Assembly: GCA_944324075.1 (NCBI GenBank)
Contig: CALUUZ010000007.1
Location: 82,714-146,713, forward strand
DNA from: Candidatus Mailhella excrementigallinarum
GTDB taxonomy: Bacteria; Desulfobacterota; Desulfovibrionia; Desulfovibrionales; Desulfovibrionaceae
DNA length: 64,000 nt
Direction of reading: 5' to 3'
Below, piece after piece: positions 1-9,400 of the stretch; positions within the stretch are counted from its first letter, which is position 1, and the number at the start of each line of letters is the position of its first letter. The notes under the pieces are model-generated. The model did not search any database, was not told where the DNA came from, and saw nothing but the letters and a program-made list of their open reading frames with translations. Made by a program: the position numbers and the translations under genes.

Positions 1-1
1 G

Positions 2-262
2 TGCGAAGGACTTAATCGCATCGGCTGGGAAATTGAACCTCCCAAGGCGACGATGTTCTGCTGGGGACGCATCCCGGAACCGTTCCGCGCCATGGGGTCG
101 ATGGAATTCTCAAAGCGCCTCATCACGGAAGGGCATGTCGCCGTCCAGCCCGGCATAGGTTTCGGGAACTATGGAGATGAGTATGTCCGCTTCGCGCTCA
201 TTGAAAATGAGCAGCGTACCCGCCAGGCCATCAAGGGCATAAAGAAAGTAATTTCCGGTTGA
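2..262 (+). CDS. C-terminal part of a class I/II PLP-dependent aminotransferase (AlaC-like)
   Basis: The reading frame is open from the window edge, so only about the last 86 residues are present. They read like the end of the alanine/LL-diaminopimelate aminotransferase group: a PPKATMF stretch, then [11 protein letters not shown], then [20 protein letters not shown], which in this fold contains the Arg that binds the substrate carboxylate. The enzyme would transfer amino groups between an amino acid and a 2-oxo acid in the cytosol. The next gene, 137 bp downstream, is homoserine dehydrogenase, which fits an amino-acid metabolism operon. The substrate cannot be decided from this fragment. Confidence 0.8.
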   Translation, partial: CEGLNRIGWEIEPPKATMFCWGRIPEPFRAMGSMEFSKRLITEGHVAVQPGIGFGNYGDEYVRFALIENEQRTRQAIKGIKKVISG

Positions 263-270
263 GACGGGGG

Positions 271-332
271 GCCGTCCGTCTGCTGCGGACGGCATGCCCG
301 AAAATCCATGCGACCCGATCCGGCGGATCGGG
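271..332 (+). other. Two hairpins between the aminotransferase and homoserine dehydrogenase genes
   Basis: GCCGTCCG/CGGACGGC pairs at 271-293 and CCCGATCC/GGATCGGG pairs at 314-332. Neither is followed by a run of T, so they look more like RNA-processing or attenuation structures than a simple terminator. Confidence 0.4.
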
Positions 333-399
333 TTGAAGTTGTCTGAACATCCGCAAGTTGACGCGGATATCCTTTACGCTCTCCCCTTTTGGAGGTTTC

Positions 400-1755
400 A
401 TGTCCCAGCAGGAGCAGCTCGTCATCGGTCTGGCCGGTCTCGGAACAGTCGGCAGCGGTCTAGTGGAAATGTTGCGCGAAAACGAGGCTGATATCCTGAG
501 ACGGACAGGCCGCCGCATTCGCGTCAAAACTGTCGCCGTCCGCAGCCTCGACAGGGCGCGAGTCCTGCCTGAGGGCGCAACGCTGACAGACGACCCGATG
601 TCTCTTGCCAGGGATCCTGAAATTGATGTGGTTGTGGAACTTATGGGCGGCAAGGATACTGCGCGCCTTCTGATCCGGGAGGCCCTGCGCGGCGGCAAGC
701 ATGTGGTCACGGCGAACAAGGCTCTCCTTGCCGAACATGGCGAAGAGCTGTTCGTCCTTGCGGCGGACTGCAACCGCTTTCTGGGATATGAAGCCAGCGT
801 GGCCGGAGCGGTTCCCATTGTGCAGACATTGAAGGAAAGCCTTGCCGGCAACCATATCAGTTCGGTAATGGGTATTCTCAACGGTACAGGCAACTATATC
901 CTGTCCGAGATGACCAGCCATGGGCTGGACTTTGCCACCGCGCTTTCCCAAGCTCAGAAGCAGGGACTGGCCGAGGCCGATCCCACGCTTGACATTGATG
1001 GCATCGATGCCGCCCACAAACTGATCCTTCTCATCCACTTGGCCTGGGGCCGTCATTACCCCTTCTCCAGCCTTTCCGTACAGGGTATTCGCGGGATTCG
1101 CCGCATGGATATCGAGTTTGCCCGTGAATTCGGTTACCGCATCAAGCTGATTGGACAAGCCAAGGAAGTGGACGGCAGGATAGAAGCCGGAATCTACCCC
1201 GCACTTATTCACCATACCATGTTGATTGCCCGGGTCGGAGGCGCATACAATGCCGTGCGAGTGGAAGGCAATGCCCTGGGTTCCCTGTTCCTGCACGGTC
1301 TGGGGGCGGGCAGCCGTCCGACGGCCAGCGCTGTACTTGGAGATCTGCTGTGTATCGCACGCGGAGCGGAAATCAATAATACAGGGTACAGGCAGGCTGT
1401 GTTTCCTCCTGCACGGATACTTCCCGCAGAGGATGCCATGACTCCCTGGTATGTCCGTCTTATGGTCAAGGACATATCCGGTGTTCTTCGCGATATAGCG
1501 GGAGCCATGGCTGAAGAGAATGTCAGCATGGCGCAGGTCATTCAGAAGGCGGAATGCCCTGACGGGGTGCCTATTGTATTCATGACCCATGCTACCACAG
1601 GCCGCGCTATCCATGCAGCTGCCCGCAAACTGGAAGAGGCTGGCCTGCTGTTGGAACAGGCCACATGTTACCGGGTTTTTGCGCGGGACACCAAGGGAAA
1701 TGACAATTTCTCCGGATCAGGCGGACGGGAGCCTATCCCCGAGGCTGACTTGTAA
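400..1755 (+). CDS. hom: Homoserine dehydrogenase with C-terminal ACT domain
   Basis: The enzyme reduces aspartate semialdehyde to homoserine with NAD(P)H, at the branch to threonine and methionine. The 451-residue protein has the N-terminal Rossmann motif GLAGLGTVGSG, the central catalytic/dimerisation region (ANKALLAEHG, GILNGTGNYILSEM) and a C-terminal ACT domain from about residue 360 (WYVRLMVKDISGVLRDIAG), which usually gives feedback control by threonine. The start at 400 is chosen because GGAGG at 391-395 precedes it at the right distance; an in-frame ATG at 358 has no such site and would add a tail foreign to the family. Confidence 0.95.
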   Translation: MSQQEQLVIGLAGLGTVGSGLVEMLRENEADILRRTGRRIRVKTVAVRSLDRARVLPEGATLTDDPMSLARDPEIDVVVELMGGKDTARLLIREALRGGKHVVTANKALLAEHGEELFVLAADCNRFLGYEASVAGAVPIVQTLKESLAGNHISSVMGILNGTGNYILSEMTSHGLDFATALSQAQKQGLAEADPTLDIDGIDAAHKLILLIHLAWGRHYPFSSLSVQGIRGIRRMDIEFAREFGYRIKLIGQAKEVDGRIEAGIYPALIHHTMLIARVGGAYNAVRVEGNALGSLFLHGLGAGSRPTASAVLGDLLCIARGAEINNTGYRQAVFPPARILPAEDAMTPWYVRLMVKDISGVLRDIAGAMAEENVSMAQVIQKAECPDGVPIVFMTHATTGRAIHAAARKLEEAGLLLEQATCYRVFARDTKGNDNFSGSGGREPIPEADL

Positions 1756-1836
1756 TCCCTGCAATGATGGCCCCCCTTTTCACCCCGAGGCTGTTCAGAT
1801 TTTCTGGTATGCGCATGGCAACGCTCCGGAGGGAAT

Positions 1837-2352
1837 ATGCTTGAACTTCTGCGGGAACGCCGCAGCATACGAAAATTTACAAGTGAGCCGGTTGCCCCTG
1901 AAGACATAAGAAAACTGCTGGGAGCAGCCCTGCTGGCGCCGGCTGGCATGGGGAAAAAGCCTCTGGAATTCATTGTCATCCGTGATCGGGAAACAATTAC
2001 CCATCTGCAGTTTCTGAAGGCACACGGCACAGCGCCTCTGGCAAGCGCCCCTCTTGCCATTGTGGTCATTGCTGATACGAGGAAAACAGACACATGGGTG
2101 GAGGACGCGTCTATTGCCGCTATTCTGATACAGTTGGAAGCCGTCAGACTCGGTCTTGGTTCCACCTGGATACAGATTCGTCTGAGAGAAGGCGGGGAAG
2201 GATCAAGTGAAGACGCTTTTCGTAAAAAGCTGGGCATCCCTGACGGATACGGTGTGCTGAATGTCATCGCCGTTGGACATGGCGCCGAAGAAAAGTCCCC
2301 GCACACGGATGCGGACATGGATTTCAGCAAAGTCCATTATGAACGCTTTTAA
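1837..2352 (+). CDS. Nitroreductase family protein
   Basis: A 171-residue FMN-binding nitroreductase-fold protein. The N-terminus RRSIRKFTSEPV is the family's FMN-phosphate-binding segment, and APAGMGKKPLEF follows as expected. The C-terminal half contains LGLGSTWIQ and a GHG near the end. Such enzymes reduce nitro groups, quinones or other electrophiles with NAD(P)H; the physiological substrate is unknown. GGAGGGA lies just before the ATG. The stop overlaps the start of the next gene (TAATG), so the two nitroreductases are translationally coupled. Confidence 0.85.
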   Translation: MLELLRERRSIRKFTSEPVAPEDIRKLLGAALLAPAGMGKKPLEFIVIRDRETITHLQFLKAHGTAPLASAPLAIVVIADTRKTDTWVEDASIAAILIQLEAVRLGLGSTWIQIRLREGGEGSSEDAFRKKLGIPDGYGVLNVIAVGHGAEEKSPHTDADMDFSKVHYERF

Positions 2353-3152
2353 TGCAAGTTCCGGTTGAATCGAACATGCTTCATATTGATAGGGAATCCT
2401 GCCGGGGAGATGCGCTGTGCGTCAATATCTGTCCCGTATCCTGTCTGCGTATGCGTGATGGAAAAGCTGCGCCAGTTCCTCTGGCCGACAGAATTTGTCT
2501 CGGCTGCGGCCAGTGCATGGCTGTATGCCCGGAACATGCGATTTCCTCCGGTGAATCAGGAGAGGAGCAGATTTCGCCTCTGCCTGCCATACCTGACTTC
2601 GCGGCCTGTTCGGCTCTGATTCGCAGCCGTCGTTCGGTCCGACATTACAAGAAGACCCCCATCCCGCGTGAAATCCTGTCTGCAGCGCTGGATACCGCGT
2701 GTTATGCTCCGACCGGAAAAAACCGTCAGGACGTAAAATGGATTATACTTGACAATGCATCCCGCGTACGCGAACTCAGCGCTATGGTCATCAACGCCAT
2801 GCGCTCCATGCCGCACATGGCTCGTCTTGTTGCCGCCTTTGACAAGGGGGAGGATCCTGTCCTCCGGAATGCTCCCTGTGCGATATTCGCCCATGCGGCA
2901 AGCGCTTACGCTCTGTGCCGGACAGACTGCGCCCTTGCCGTCGGATATCTGGATCTGGTCCTGCACAGTCAGGGAATTGGCTCCTGCTGGGCCGGTTTTG
3001 TTCTGGGCGTCGCTTCCTCCAGTCCGGAAATCAGAAAGTTCTTTAAACTGGATGACAACAGAGCCATTCATGCAGGGATTATGTGCGGCTACCCGGCAGT
3101 GCACTACCGTTCCGTTCCCCCGCGCAAAAAACCGGATATTCTCTGGCTGTAA
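2352..3152 (+). CDS. Ferredoxin-nitroreductase fusion protein
   Basis: A 266-residue protein with an N-terminal two-cluster ferredoxin domain (about residues 10-60) fused to a nitroreductase domain (from about residue 75, RSRRSVRHYKKTPI, then CYAPTGKNRQDVKW). The fusion suggests that ferredoxin-level electrons reach the FMN directly. Cluster 2 is canonical (CLGCGQCMAVCP). In cluster 1 the second cysteine is replaced by aspartate (CRGDALCVNICP, codon GAT), so it may hold an Asp-ligated [4Fe-4S] or a [3Fe-4S] cluster. It overlaps the upstream nitroreductase stop by one base. The acceptor is not known. Confidence 0.85.
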   Translation: MQVPVESNMLHIDRESCRGDALCVNICPVSCLRMRDGKAAPVPLADRICLGCGQCMAVCPEHAISSGESGEEQISPLPAIPDFAACSALIRSRRSVRHYKKTPIPREILSAALDTACYAPTGKNRQDVKWIILDNASRVRELSAMVINAMRSMPHMARLVAAFDKGEDPVLRNAPCAIFAHAASAYALCRTDCALAVGYLDLVLHSQGIGSCWAGFVLGVASSSPEIRKFFKLDDNRAIHAGIMCGYPAVHYRSVPPRKKPDILWL

Positions 3153-3164
3153 CGGGCAAGGAGA

Positions 3165-4079
3165 TTATTTGTCTGGCCAGGCCAGGCATACCCATTCATC
3201 CTGCGGACAAAGGCTTCCATCCGCTGAACACCGGGTGGGATCGCTTGCGGCGGAAATCCGCGTCAGGACAAAGGGACTTCCCAGACGAGCCGTCAGTTCC
3301 TCATACGCCTGTTCAAGAGCTTCCCGTTGAAGAGTCAGAAAACCGGAAAGAATCAGAGCGCCGCCATCCCGTACCAGCGGCATGATATCATGCGCCATCT
3401 CCCGCAGAGGGCCTGCAAGAATATTGGCAATGACCAGATCATACTGTCTTCCTTGCACGGTATCCACACTGCCCTGACGCACCTCGAACTTTTCCGGGAC
3501 TCCATTGAGCAGACGATTCTCTTCCGCATTTGCGACGGCTACCGGATCAATATCCACTCCCAGTCCGCTCATTCCGAGTTTTGTGCAGGCGATACCGAGA
3601 ATTCCCGTACCAGTACCGAGATCCAGAAAAGTTCCGGCTGCGGGGATTTTTCCTTCCCGACGCAGACGGCTGATGGCTTCCAGACAAAGCGTCGTTGTAG
3701 GATGATGCCCGGTACCAAAAGCCGATTTCGGCTCAATAAGCAGGGCAAGGGGATTTCCGCCCCTTTCTTCCGCACGCCATGGCGGCAGAATCAGAAAATC
3801 CCCCGCTGCGACTGGAGTGAAAAACTCCTTCCAGGCTGCCACCCAGTCACATTCTTCCACTTCATCATGTATCAGCCGGGTTTGTGGAAGAAGCTCCTCC
3901 AGGCACTTCACCAGTTCCCCGAGTACATCTTTCCGGGGGCAATGCACACGAATGCGGGTTTCTCCGGTGGGCAGACTTTCTTCCTCCCATCCAAAACTGA
4001 TATGCCTGGCTACCAGCGCCTGGGCAAGAGGGTAATCCTCATCGGGCGCGATAATGTCAAGACGATGCAGAAAGGACAT
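3165..4079 (-). CDS. prmA: Ribosomal protein L11 methyltransferase
   Basis: PrmA methylates lysines and the N-terminus of ribosomal protein L11 using SAM. The 304-residue length is close to E. coli PrmA. The N-terminal substrate-recognition half is followed by the SAM site LDLGTGTGILGIA and the family motif VIANILAGPL. A GGGAG ribosome-binding site precedes the ATG at 4079. It lies 24 bp downstream of the ABC ATPase gene on the same strand and converges with the nitroreductase pair, with only 12 bp between stops. Confidence 0.92.
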   Translation of the reverse strand: MSFLHRLDIIAPDEDYPLAQALVARHISFGWEEESLPTGETRIRVHCPRKDVLGELVKCLEELLPQTRLIHDEVEECDWVAAWKEFFTPVAAGDFLILPPWRAEERGGNPLALLIEPKSAFGTGHHPTTTLCLEAISRLRREGKIPAAGTFLDLGTGTGILGIACTKLGMSGLGVDIDPVAVANAEENRLLNGVPEKFEVRQGSVDTVQGRQYDLVIANILAGPLREMAHDIMPLVRDGGALILSGFLTLQREALEQAYEELTARLGSPFVLTRISAASDPTRCSADGSLCPQDEWVCLAWPDK

Positions 4080-4103
4080 GGCGGACTCCCGGCTTGAAAA
4101 GGG

Positions 4104-4832
4104 TTACAGAATTTCCCTGAGGAAGGAACGCGTGCGCTCGTGCTGAGGACTGGTAAAAAAAACATCAGGTGCGGCTTCTTCCAGAATCACACCGTGATCT
4201 ATAAATATGACGCGATCTGCGACTTCCCGTGCAAAACCCATTTCATGCGTGACACACAGCATGGTCATACCATCCCGTGCAAGATCCTTCATGACGTTCA
4301 GAACCTCATTGATCATTTCCGGATCAAGAGCCGAGGTAGGTTCATCAAACAGCATGACCTTGGGCTGCATGGCCAGAGCGCGGGCGATAGCCACACGCTG
4401 CTGCTGACCGCCTGAAAGTTCCACGGGATACTTGAGTGCCTGGCTCTCAATACCTACACGGGCCAGAAGATCCCGGGCCAGACTGATGGCCTCCCCCTTC
4501 GGCATGTTGCGAACTTTTGTCGGAGCCAGCGTCACATTATCAAGAACGGTGAGGTGAGGATAGAGGTTGAACTGCTGAAAAACCATGCCGACTTCCGTGC
4601 GCAGGTCATTGAGTTTAAGGTTCTTGTCATAGATGCTCACGCCTTCCAGAAAGATATCCCCGCGCTGGATGGGTTCAAGCCGGTTCAGACATCTGATGAA
4701 CGTGCTTTTTCCGGAACCTGACGGCCCGCAGATGACAAGAACCTCTCCCTTTTCCACCTTTTCGGAAATGCCATTCAGCACATGGAACTCTCCATACCAC
4801 TTGTGGACATCCTGAAACTCAATCATTGCCAT
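4104..4832 (-). CDS. Polar amino acid ABC transporter ATP-binding protein (GlnQ-like), orphan
   Basis: A 242-residue ABC ATPase of the glutamine/polar amino acid uptake group. It has Walker [11 protein letters not shown]-loop [13 protein letters not shown], signature LSGGQQQR, Walker [14 protein letters not shown] and the H-loop TH. The family powers uptake together with a periplasmic binding protein and two permeases, none of which is encoded next to it here. The first of two close ATGs (4832) is preferred because GGAGG lies 7 bases upstream. It probably co-transcribes with prmA. Confidence 0.9.
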   Translation of the reverse strand: MAMIEFQDVHKWYGEFHVLNGISEKVEKGEVLVICGPSGSGKSTFIRCLNRLEPIQRGDIFLEGVSIYDKNLKLNDLRTEVGMVFQQFNLYPHLTVLDNVTLAPTKVRNMPKGEAISLARDLLARVGIESQALKYPVELSGGQQQRVAIARALAMQPKVMLFDEPTSALDPEMINEVLNVMKDLARDGMTMLCVTHEMGFAREVADRVIFIDHGVILEEAAPDVFFTSPQHERTRSFLREIL

Positions 4833-4889
4833 GCGGCGACCTCCGTGCCGCCCTCCGCACGGGCGCGGGCGGGTAAAATCAATCCGCCT

Positions 4890-4919
4890 AAACTAGAAGG
4901 CAAGGCCAAGAAGTGTCAA
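4890..4919 (-). promoter_or_regulatory. Putative sigma-70 promoter for the ABC ATPase-prmA operon
   Basis: Read on the minus strand, TTGACA (4919-4914) is followed after 18 bases by TAGTTT (4895-4890), about 58 bases upstream of the ATG. The -35 is perfect; the -10 is a moderate match. Confidence 0.5.
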
Positions 4920-5035
4920 GGCGTACGGATTTCCTGTTCTGCCCTCCTGCCCGATGCCGCCGTGCCGGACATGCAGTGACGGTAGAGAATGGAGCTGTTC
5001 AGGATAGTGTTGAAACTATCCTTGACCGCCGGAGG

Positions 5036-5275
5036 CGCGAGCGCAGGGCAATGCGACATGGAGGGGGCACGGAGTGCGAGCGCGGCGTTTTCCGCGCAAA
5101 ACGCAAGAGAGAGTCGGGTGTCATCAGGAGGTCGCGGAGCGGGGGCTTCGGGCGGCGCAGCCGCACGAAGGCACAAGCGAGCCGGCCGTGGATACCTGTT
5201 GCCTCTCGTCCGTGTGGAACACGGGCTGTCTTTGCGGCAATGAATATTGCGGCCTGTGCCGGGGCAAAGCCCAGG
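5036..5275. repeat. Dispersed intergenic repeat, family A copy 1
   Basis: This sequence is related to 26336-26545 and more distantly to 34074-34185. The best shared block is CGGAGTGCGAGCGCGGCG and the bases after it (5071-5101 against 26408-26438, one difference in 31). A second shared block spans 5184-5250 and ends in a hairpin with stem GCAAT/ATTGC (5237-5250). Copy 1 has about 65 extra bases between the blocks. It fills most of the 536-bp gap between the ABC ATPase gene (4832) and the sigma-54 activator (5369); I see no protein gene in that gap. Confidence 0.6.
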
Positions 5276-5368
5276 GAATTCATCCGGCGTCGTTCTGTGG
5301 CATGCAGGAATCAGTAACCGTGCATTTTTTTCAACCTGTTCTGTCAAACTATTGACAGAACGGATAAC

Positions 5369-6436
5369 ATGGAAGAAACTCCCACCCAGCATATGTCGGG
5401 AGGATGCATGGACTCTTCAGGGATCATAGGGGAAAGTTCCACCCTAGCGGATGTATTCCGTCTGCTGCACAAGGTTGCTCCAACCGACAGCACTGTGCTT
5501 GTGACCGGAGAATCCGGCACCGGCAAGGAACTTCTGGTGCGGGCGCTTCATCGGCGCAGCCTCAGAAACGACAAGCCTTTCGTTCCGATAAACTGCGGGG
5601 CGATTCCCCGTGAACTGCTGGAGTCTGAACTATTTGGTCATGAAAAGGGAGCGTTTACGCATGCCATCCGCAGCAAGCCCGGACGTTTTGAGCTGGCTGA
5701 GGGCGGCACGGTGTTTCTTGATGAAATAGGGGAAATGGATATCAGCCTTCAGGTGAAAATCCTCCGGGTCCTGCAGGAAAAGGAAATAGAGAGGGTCGGA
5801 GGAAGCGGCCCCAAACAGGTGGATGTGCGCATCATAGCCGCCACAAACCGTGATCTTGAAGAAGAAGTCCGCCTTGGCCACTTCCGTGAAGACCTGTACT
5901 ATCGTCTCAATGTCATCCCTATACATTTGCCCCCCCTGCGGGAACGTGGTCAGGATATTCTCCTTCTGGCGCAATCGTTCCTGGAACGCTTCTGTGAGAA
6001 GCGCATGCGCAAATGCCTCAGGCTTTCTTCTGAGGCTGCCCGCGTGCTTCTGGCCTATCCCTGGCCGGGCAATGTGCGCGAGCTGGAAAACTTCATGGAA
6101 CGCCTGAGCATTCTTGTGGATGAATCACCCGAGGGGCTGATTCAGGTTTCCGATCTGCCCCGGAAGATTCTGGATGCCGTTGGCGAACCGGATCAGCTTC
6201 CGCCTTTGCCGGAGGCCGCGCCTGTTTCTTCCGGAGCATTCGTGTGGCCCACGCTTGAGGTACTCAAGCAGCAGAATATGGGGCTGCGTGAGTTTCTTGA
6301 CATTGTGGAAGCCAGACTTTTAGATGAGGCTCTGGAAGCTGCCGCAGGCGTCAGAAACCAGGCGGCGGAAATTCTCGGTATCAAGCGTACGACTTTAATA
6401 GAAAAACTTAAAAAGCGCGGCCTGAAGGCGGATTAA
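5369..6436 (+). CDS. Sigma-54-dependent activator without a sensory domain
   Basis: A 355-residue bacterial enhancer-binding protein made of a AAA+ domain (Walker A GESGTGKE, Walker B GGTVFLDEIGEMD, arginine-finger region ATNRDLEEEV) and a C-terminal Fis-type helix-turn-helix. The sigma-54-contact loop reads GAFTHA instead of GAFTGA. There is no receiver, PAS or GAF domain, so activity must be set by another protein or by expression level. The C-terminus (GIKRTTLIEKLKKRGL) resembles the flagellar FleQ/FlrA type, which is an inference only. An in-frame ATG at 5408 directly behind GGGAGG may be the true start and would remove 13 residues. Confidence 0.85.
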   Translation: MEETPTQHMSGGCMDSSGIIGESSTLADVFRLLHKVAPTDSTVLVTGESGTGKELLVRALHRRSLRNDKPFVPINCGAIPRELLESELFGHEKGAFTHAIRSKPGRFELAEGGTVFLDEIGEMDISLQVKILRVLQEKEIERVGGSGPKQVDVRIIAATNRDLEEEVRLGHFREDLYYRLNVIPIHLPPLRERGQDILLLAQSFLERFCEKRMRKCLRLSSEAARVLLAYPWPGNVRELENFMERLSILVDESPEGLIQVSDLPRKILDAVGEPDQLPPLPEAAPVSSGAFVWPTLEVLKQQNMGLREFLDIVEARLLDEALEAAAGVRNQAAEILGIKRTTLIEKLKKRGLKAD

Positions 6437-6455
6437 TGACAATCCGAATTTCGGC

Positions 6456-9400
6456 ATGTTTTGCGTGGTTACTGACGTGACAACATTTCTGCCTCCTGCA
6501 TACCAGCGGCCTCTCCGGCATGAAAGTCTTTCCATCCTGAAGAAGGGGACTTTGTTCGCGTCTTGTGTCGGAACCGGGCGTCATGCGCTCCTCTTTTCCC
6601 TGTTCTGCGGTCTTGTTCTCTGTCTGCCTGACGACGCCCGCGCAGCTTCATGGGACTGGTCCCGGCGAGGCGGACGTGAACGCGTGATTATCCGTCTGGA
6701 TACCCCGGGCGAGCACAGCCAGACAGTCCGGGATGCTCAGCAAAGCCTCGCTGTTCGCCTTGAACGTCTGCCCCAGAGCCTTGAAGCACGGCAAACCCCG
6801 CCGCAGAATTCTCTGATTCGGGATGTTCGCATTGACCCCGCAACCATGTCCCTGCGTGTCGACACCAATACCCCCGCATTTGGATTTATCGTCACGACAC
6901 CGGGAAACGGCAGTATCGTGCTGGATATGTTCCCCGACGCGCTGGGCGCACGCTGGAGGCCGGACGGCACGATCGCGCCTGTAAGCGCGCCAGTGATCCC
7001 CGTTCCTCAGGAGCTTGCGCAGACTTCATCTGCCACACCTCCCCCAAGGGCTTCGGGGCAGGCGGCAGTTTCCGTCCCCCAGACCCCTCCCACACAGCAG
7101 ACGGCGCAGAACTCCTCTTCAGATAGCAGCGTTCCCGGCCGGCAAAATTCACCGGCAGAAGCCGTGGGGCAGCCGAAGTCCGAAACGGAGTCCACTGTCC
7201 TCTCCACGGAAGGACAAGCGCCGTCTCTCCAGCCAGCCTCCATTTCTTCGTCTGTCTCTTCTTCGTCGCCTGCGGCGATTCCCTCGCACGAACAGCCACT
7301 CTCCGTGCCTGCTGCGACGCCTGAAGAAAAGCGGCAGCCCGACATCAGGGCAACGCAGCAGCCTTCCCCGTCCCCAGCGGAAACGTCCGTCACGGCGTCC
7401 TCTCCTCAGCAGCCTGTTTCCCGTCCTGTAAGCGCGGATGCGACTGCTGCGCACGGACAGAGTTCCATACCGTCAGCCGGTGTCTCCAGTTCAGCTCCGG
7501 CTCAGCCGGAAACGGTCATGCCGTCTCAGGCTGCACACGCCCAGGGTTCACAAATTTCGATCACTGTCAATACCGGCCAAAGCGTTCCCCCCTCTCCAAC
7601 AGCCGTCGCTGCGCCCGTGCCTCCCTCCACGCCACAAAACGCTGCGCCCTCTTCTCCCGTGACGCCGTCTCAACCAGCTCCTTCTTCTCCGAGTCGTTCC
7701 GGTTATGAGCTTTCCCATACCGTAAGCGCGGCGGGAGAACCTCTGGTGAGCGCCCGCATGAATATGGGCGGACCGGAAACGTGGCCCTCTCAGTCCTCTC
7801 CTGATGTCGGAACCACTCCCCCTCCCGGCGGACAAGGAAATATCAACATTACCGTATCCGTCCCGTCCGGAGGTGAAAGCCGTACTGATCCAGCCTTTCC
7901 ATCCCCGGAAGATACAGCTTCCGTTCAGGGTTCTGCAACAGACACTTCCCCACAGCAGACTGCAACGGCGGATGCGGCGTCCTCGTCCATTTCTCCCGTG
8001 GAAGGCGCTCCTTCCCCGCAGGAATCCCAGGTTCTTTCGACGACCTCCAGTATCCCCGAACAGGATAAGCAGAAAAAAGAGTCTGAGGATGTTTCCTCCG
8101 AACAGCAGAAGAGTCCGGATCCAATCTATGTTGATGAAGAGGGAAATCCTGTTCCGCCGCCGCCGGATATTCCTACACTGCTGAAAGACGCCGACGCAAA
8201 AATGGAGCGCGGAGAATACGCCTCCGCCCTGCCCGATCTGGAAACATTGAAACAGGCGGAGTTGTCGCCCGAAGAACGGGAAAATGTACTCTATAACTAT
8301 ATGAAGTCGTTATATGAAAAGTATCATCCTGATTTTGGGGAACACGCTGAGGAAGTTATTGACGCAGCCAATGCTGCAATGAACTTCAACCTTGATTCCT
8401 ATCGGGTTCCGGAAGCATTGAGTACTCTTGCCTCTGTCAACCTTGCGGCTGGCAATATTGAAGACGCCAAAGGGTATGTTTACCTGATGCGTCGTAAATA
8501 TCACGGTAATCCTCAGGTGCCCAGTTCTCTGCTCAATCTGGGCAGGGAATACATGCGCCGTCAGGATTATGCAGATGCATCCATCGCCTTCTCCCAGATT
8601 CTTGAAGAATATCCGGAAAGTAAGAATGCAAAGGATGCCGGCCTGCTGCAGGTGCATTCCCTCTACAGGCAGGGACACTATGATCGGGCGCTGACCCTGA
8701 TAGAATTCGTTGATCGGCGCTGGCCGCGCATCTACCTTGAAGATGAGGAATACCTTCCCGTCTCGGCGGATGTGGCTCTGCGTCAGGGCAAGTATGACAA
8801 GGCGCTGGAGACTTACTGGAAACAGTATAATCTCCATCCTTCCGATGCCACTACTCCCGGGGTGCTGATGCATATCGGAGAACTCTATTACCGGACGAAT
8901 CGTCCGCTCCCCGCCGGCAAGGCGCTGGAAGAGCTGGTCCGGGCCTTTCCTGAAAGCGCGGAAGCCCCGCGAGCGCTTCTTCTTCTGGGAGAAAACGGCA
9001 TTCACGACGGCAATCCGGAACTGGATGAAGTGCTGGCCATTTTTGAGAAGCCCAACCCCAGAATCCCGAGCATATTCTATCAGCGCATCTCCCGCGACTA
9101 TCCCAATGCGCCGGAAGCCATTTCCGCCCGCCTGCGCACCATCGCCTGGCAGTATCGAAACAAGGAATATGTTCCGGCCATGGACGCCGCGCGCGGCTTC
9201 ATGATCGACTACGAGGACAAGCCGGAGTCCTTGCGAGCAAAGGATATTCTGCTCCGGGCTTTTGCGGTGGAACTCAGCAATTCCCTTTCCGAGGAGAATT
9301 ACGAGCGGGTACTCTCCCTCTGGGAAAGATACCCGCAGGTTCAGCCCTATTACCAACCCCTGGAGCCGGATCTGCGGGTAGCGCTGGCTCGAGGGCAGCT

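Noticed and set aside
460..1614. 384-codon frame antisense to homoserine dehydrogenase
   Set aside because: No ribosome site or family likeness; the sense gene is certain.
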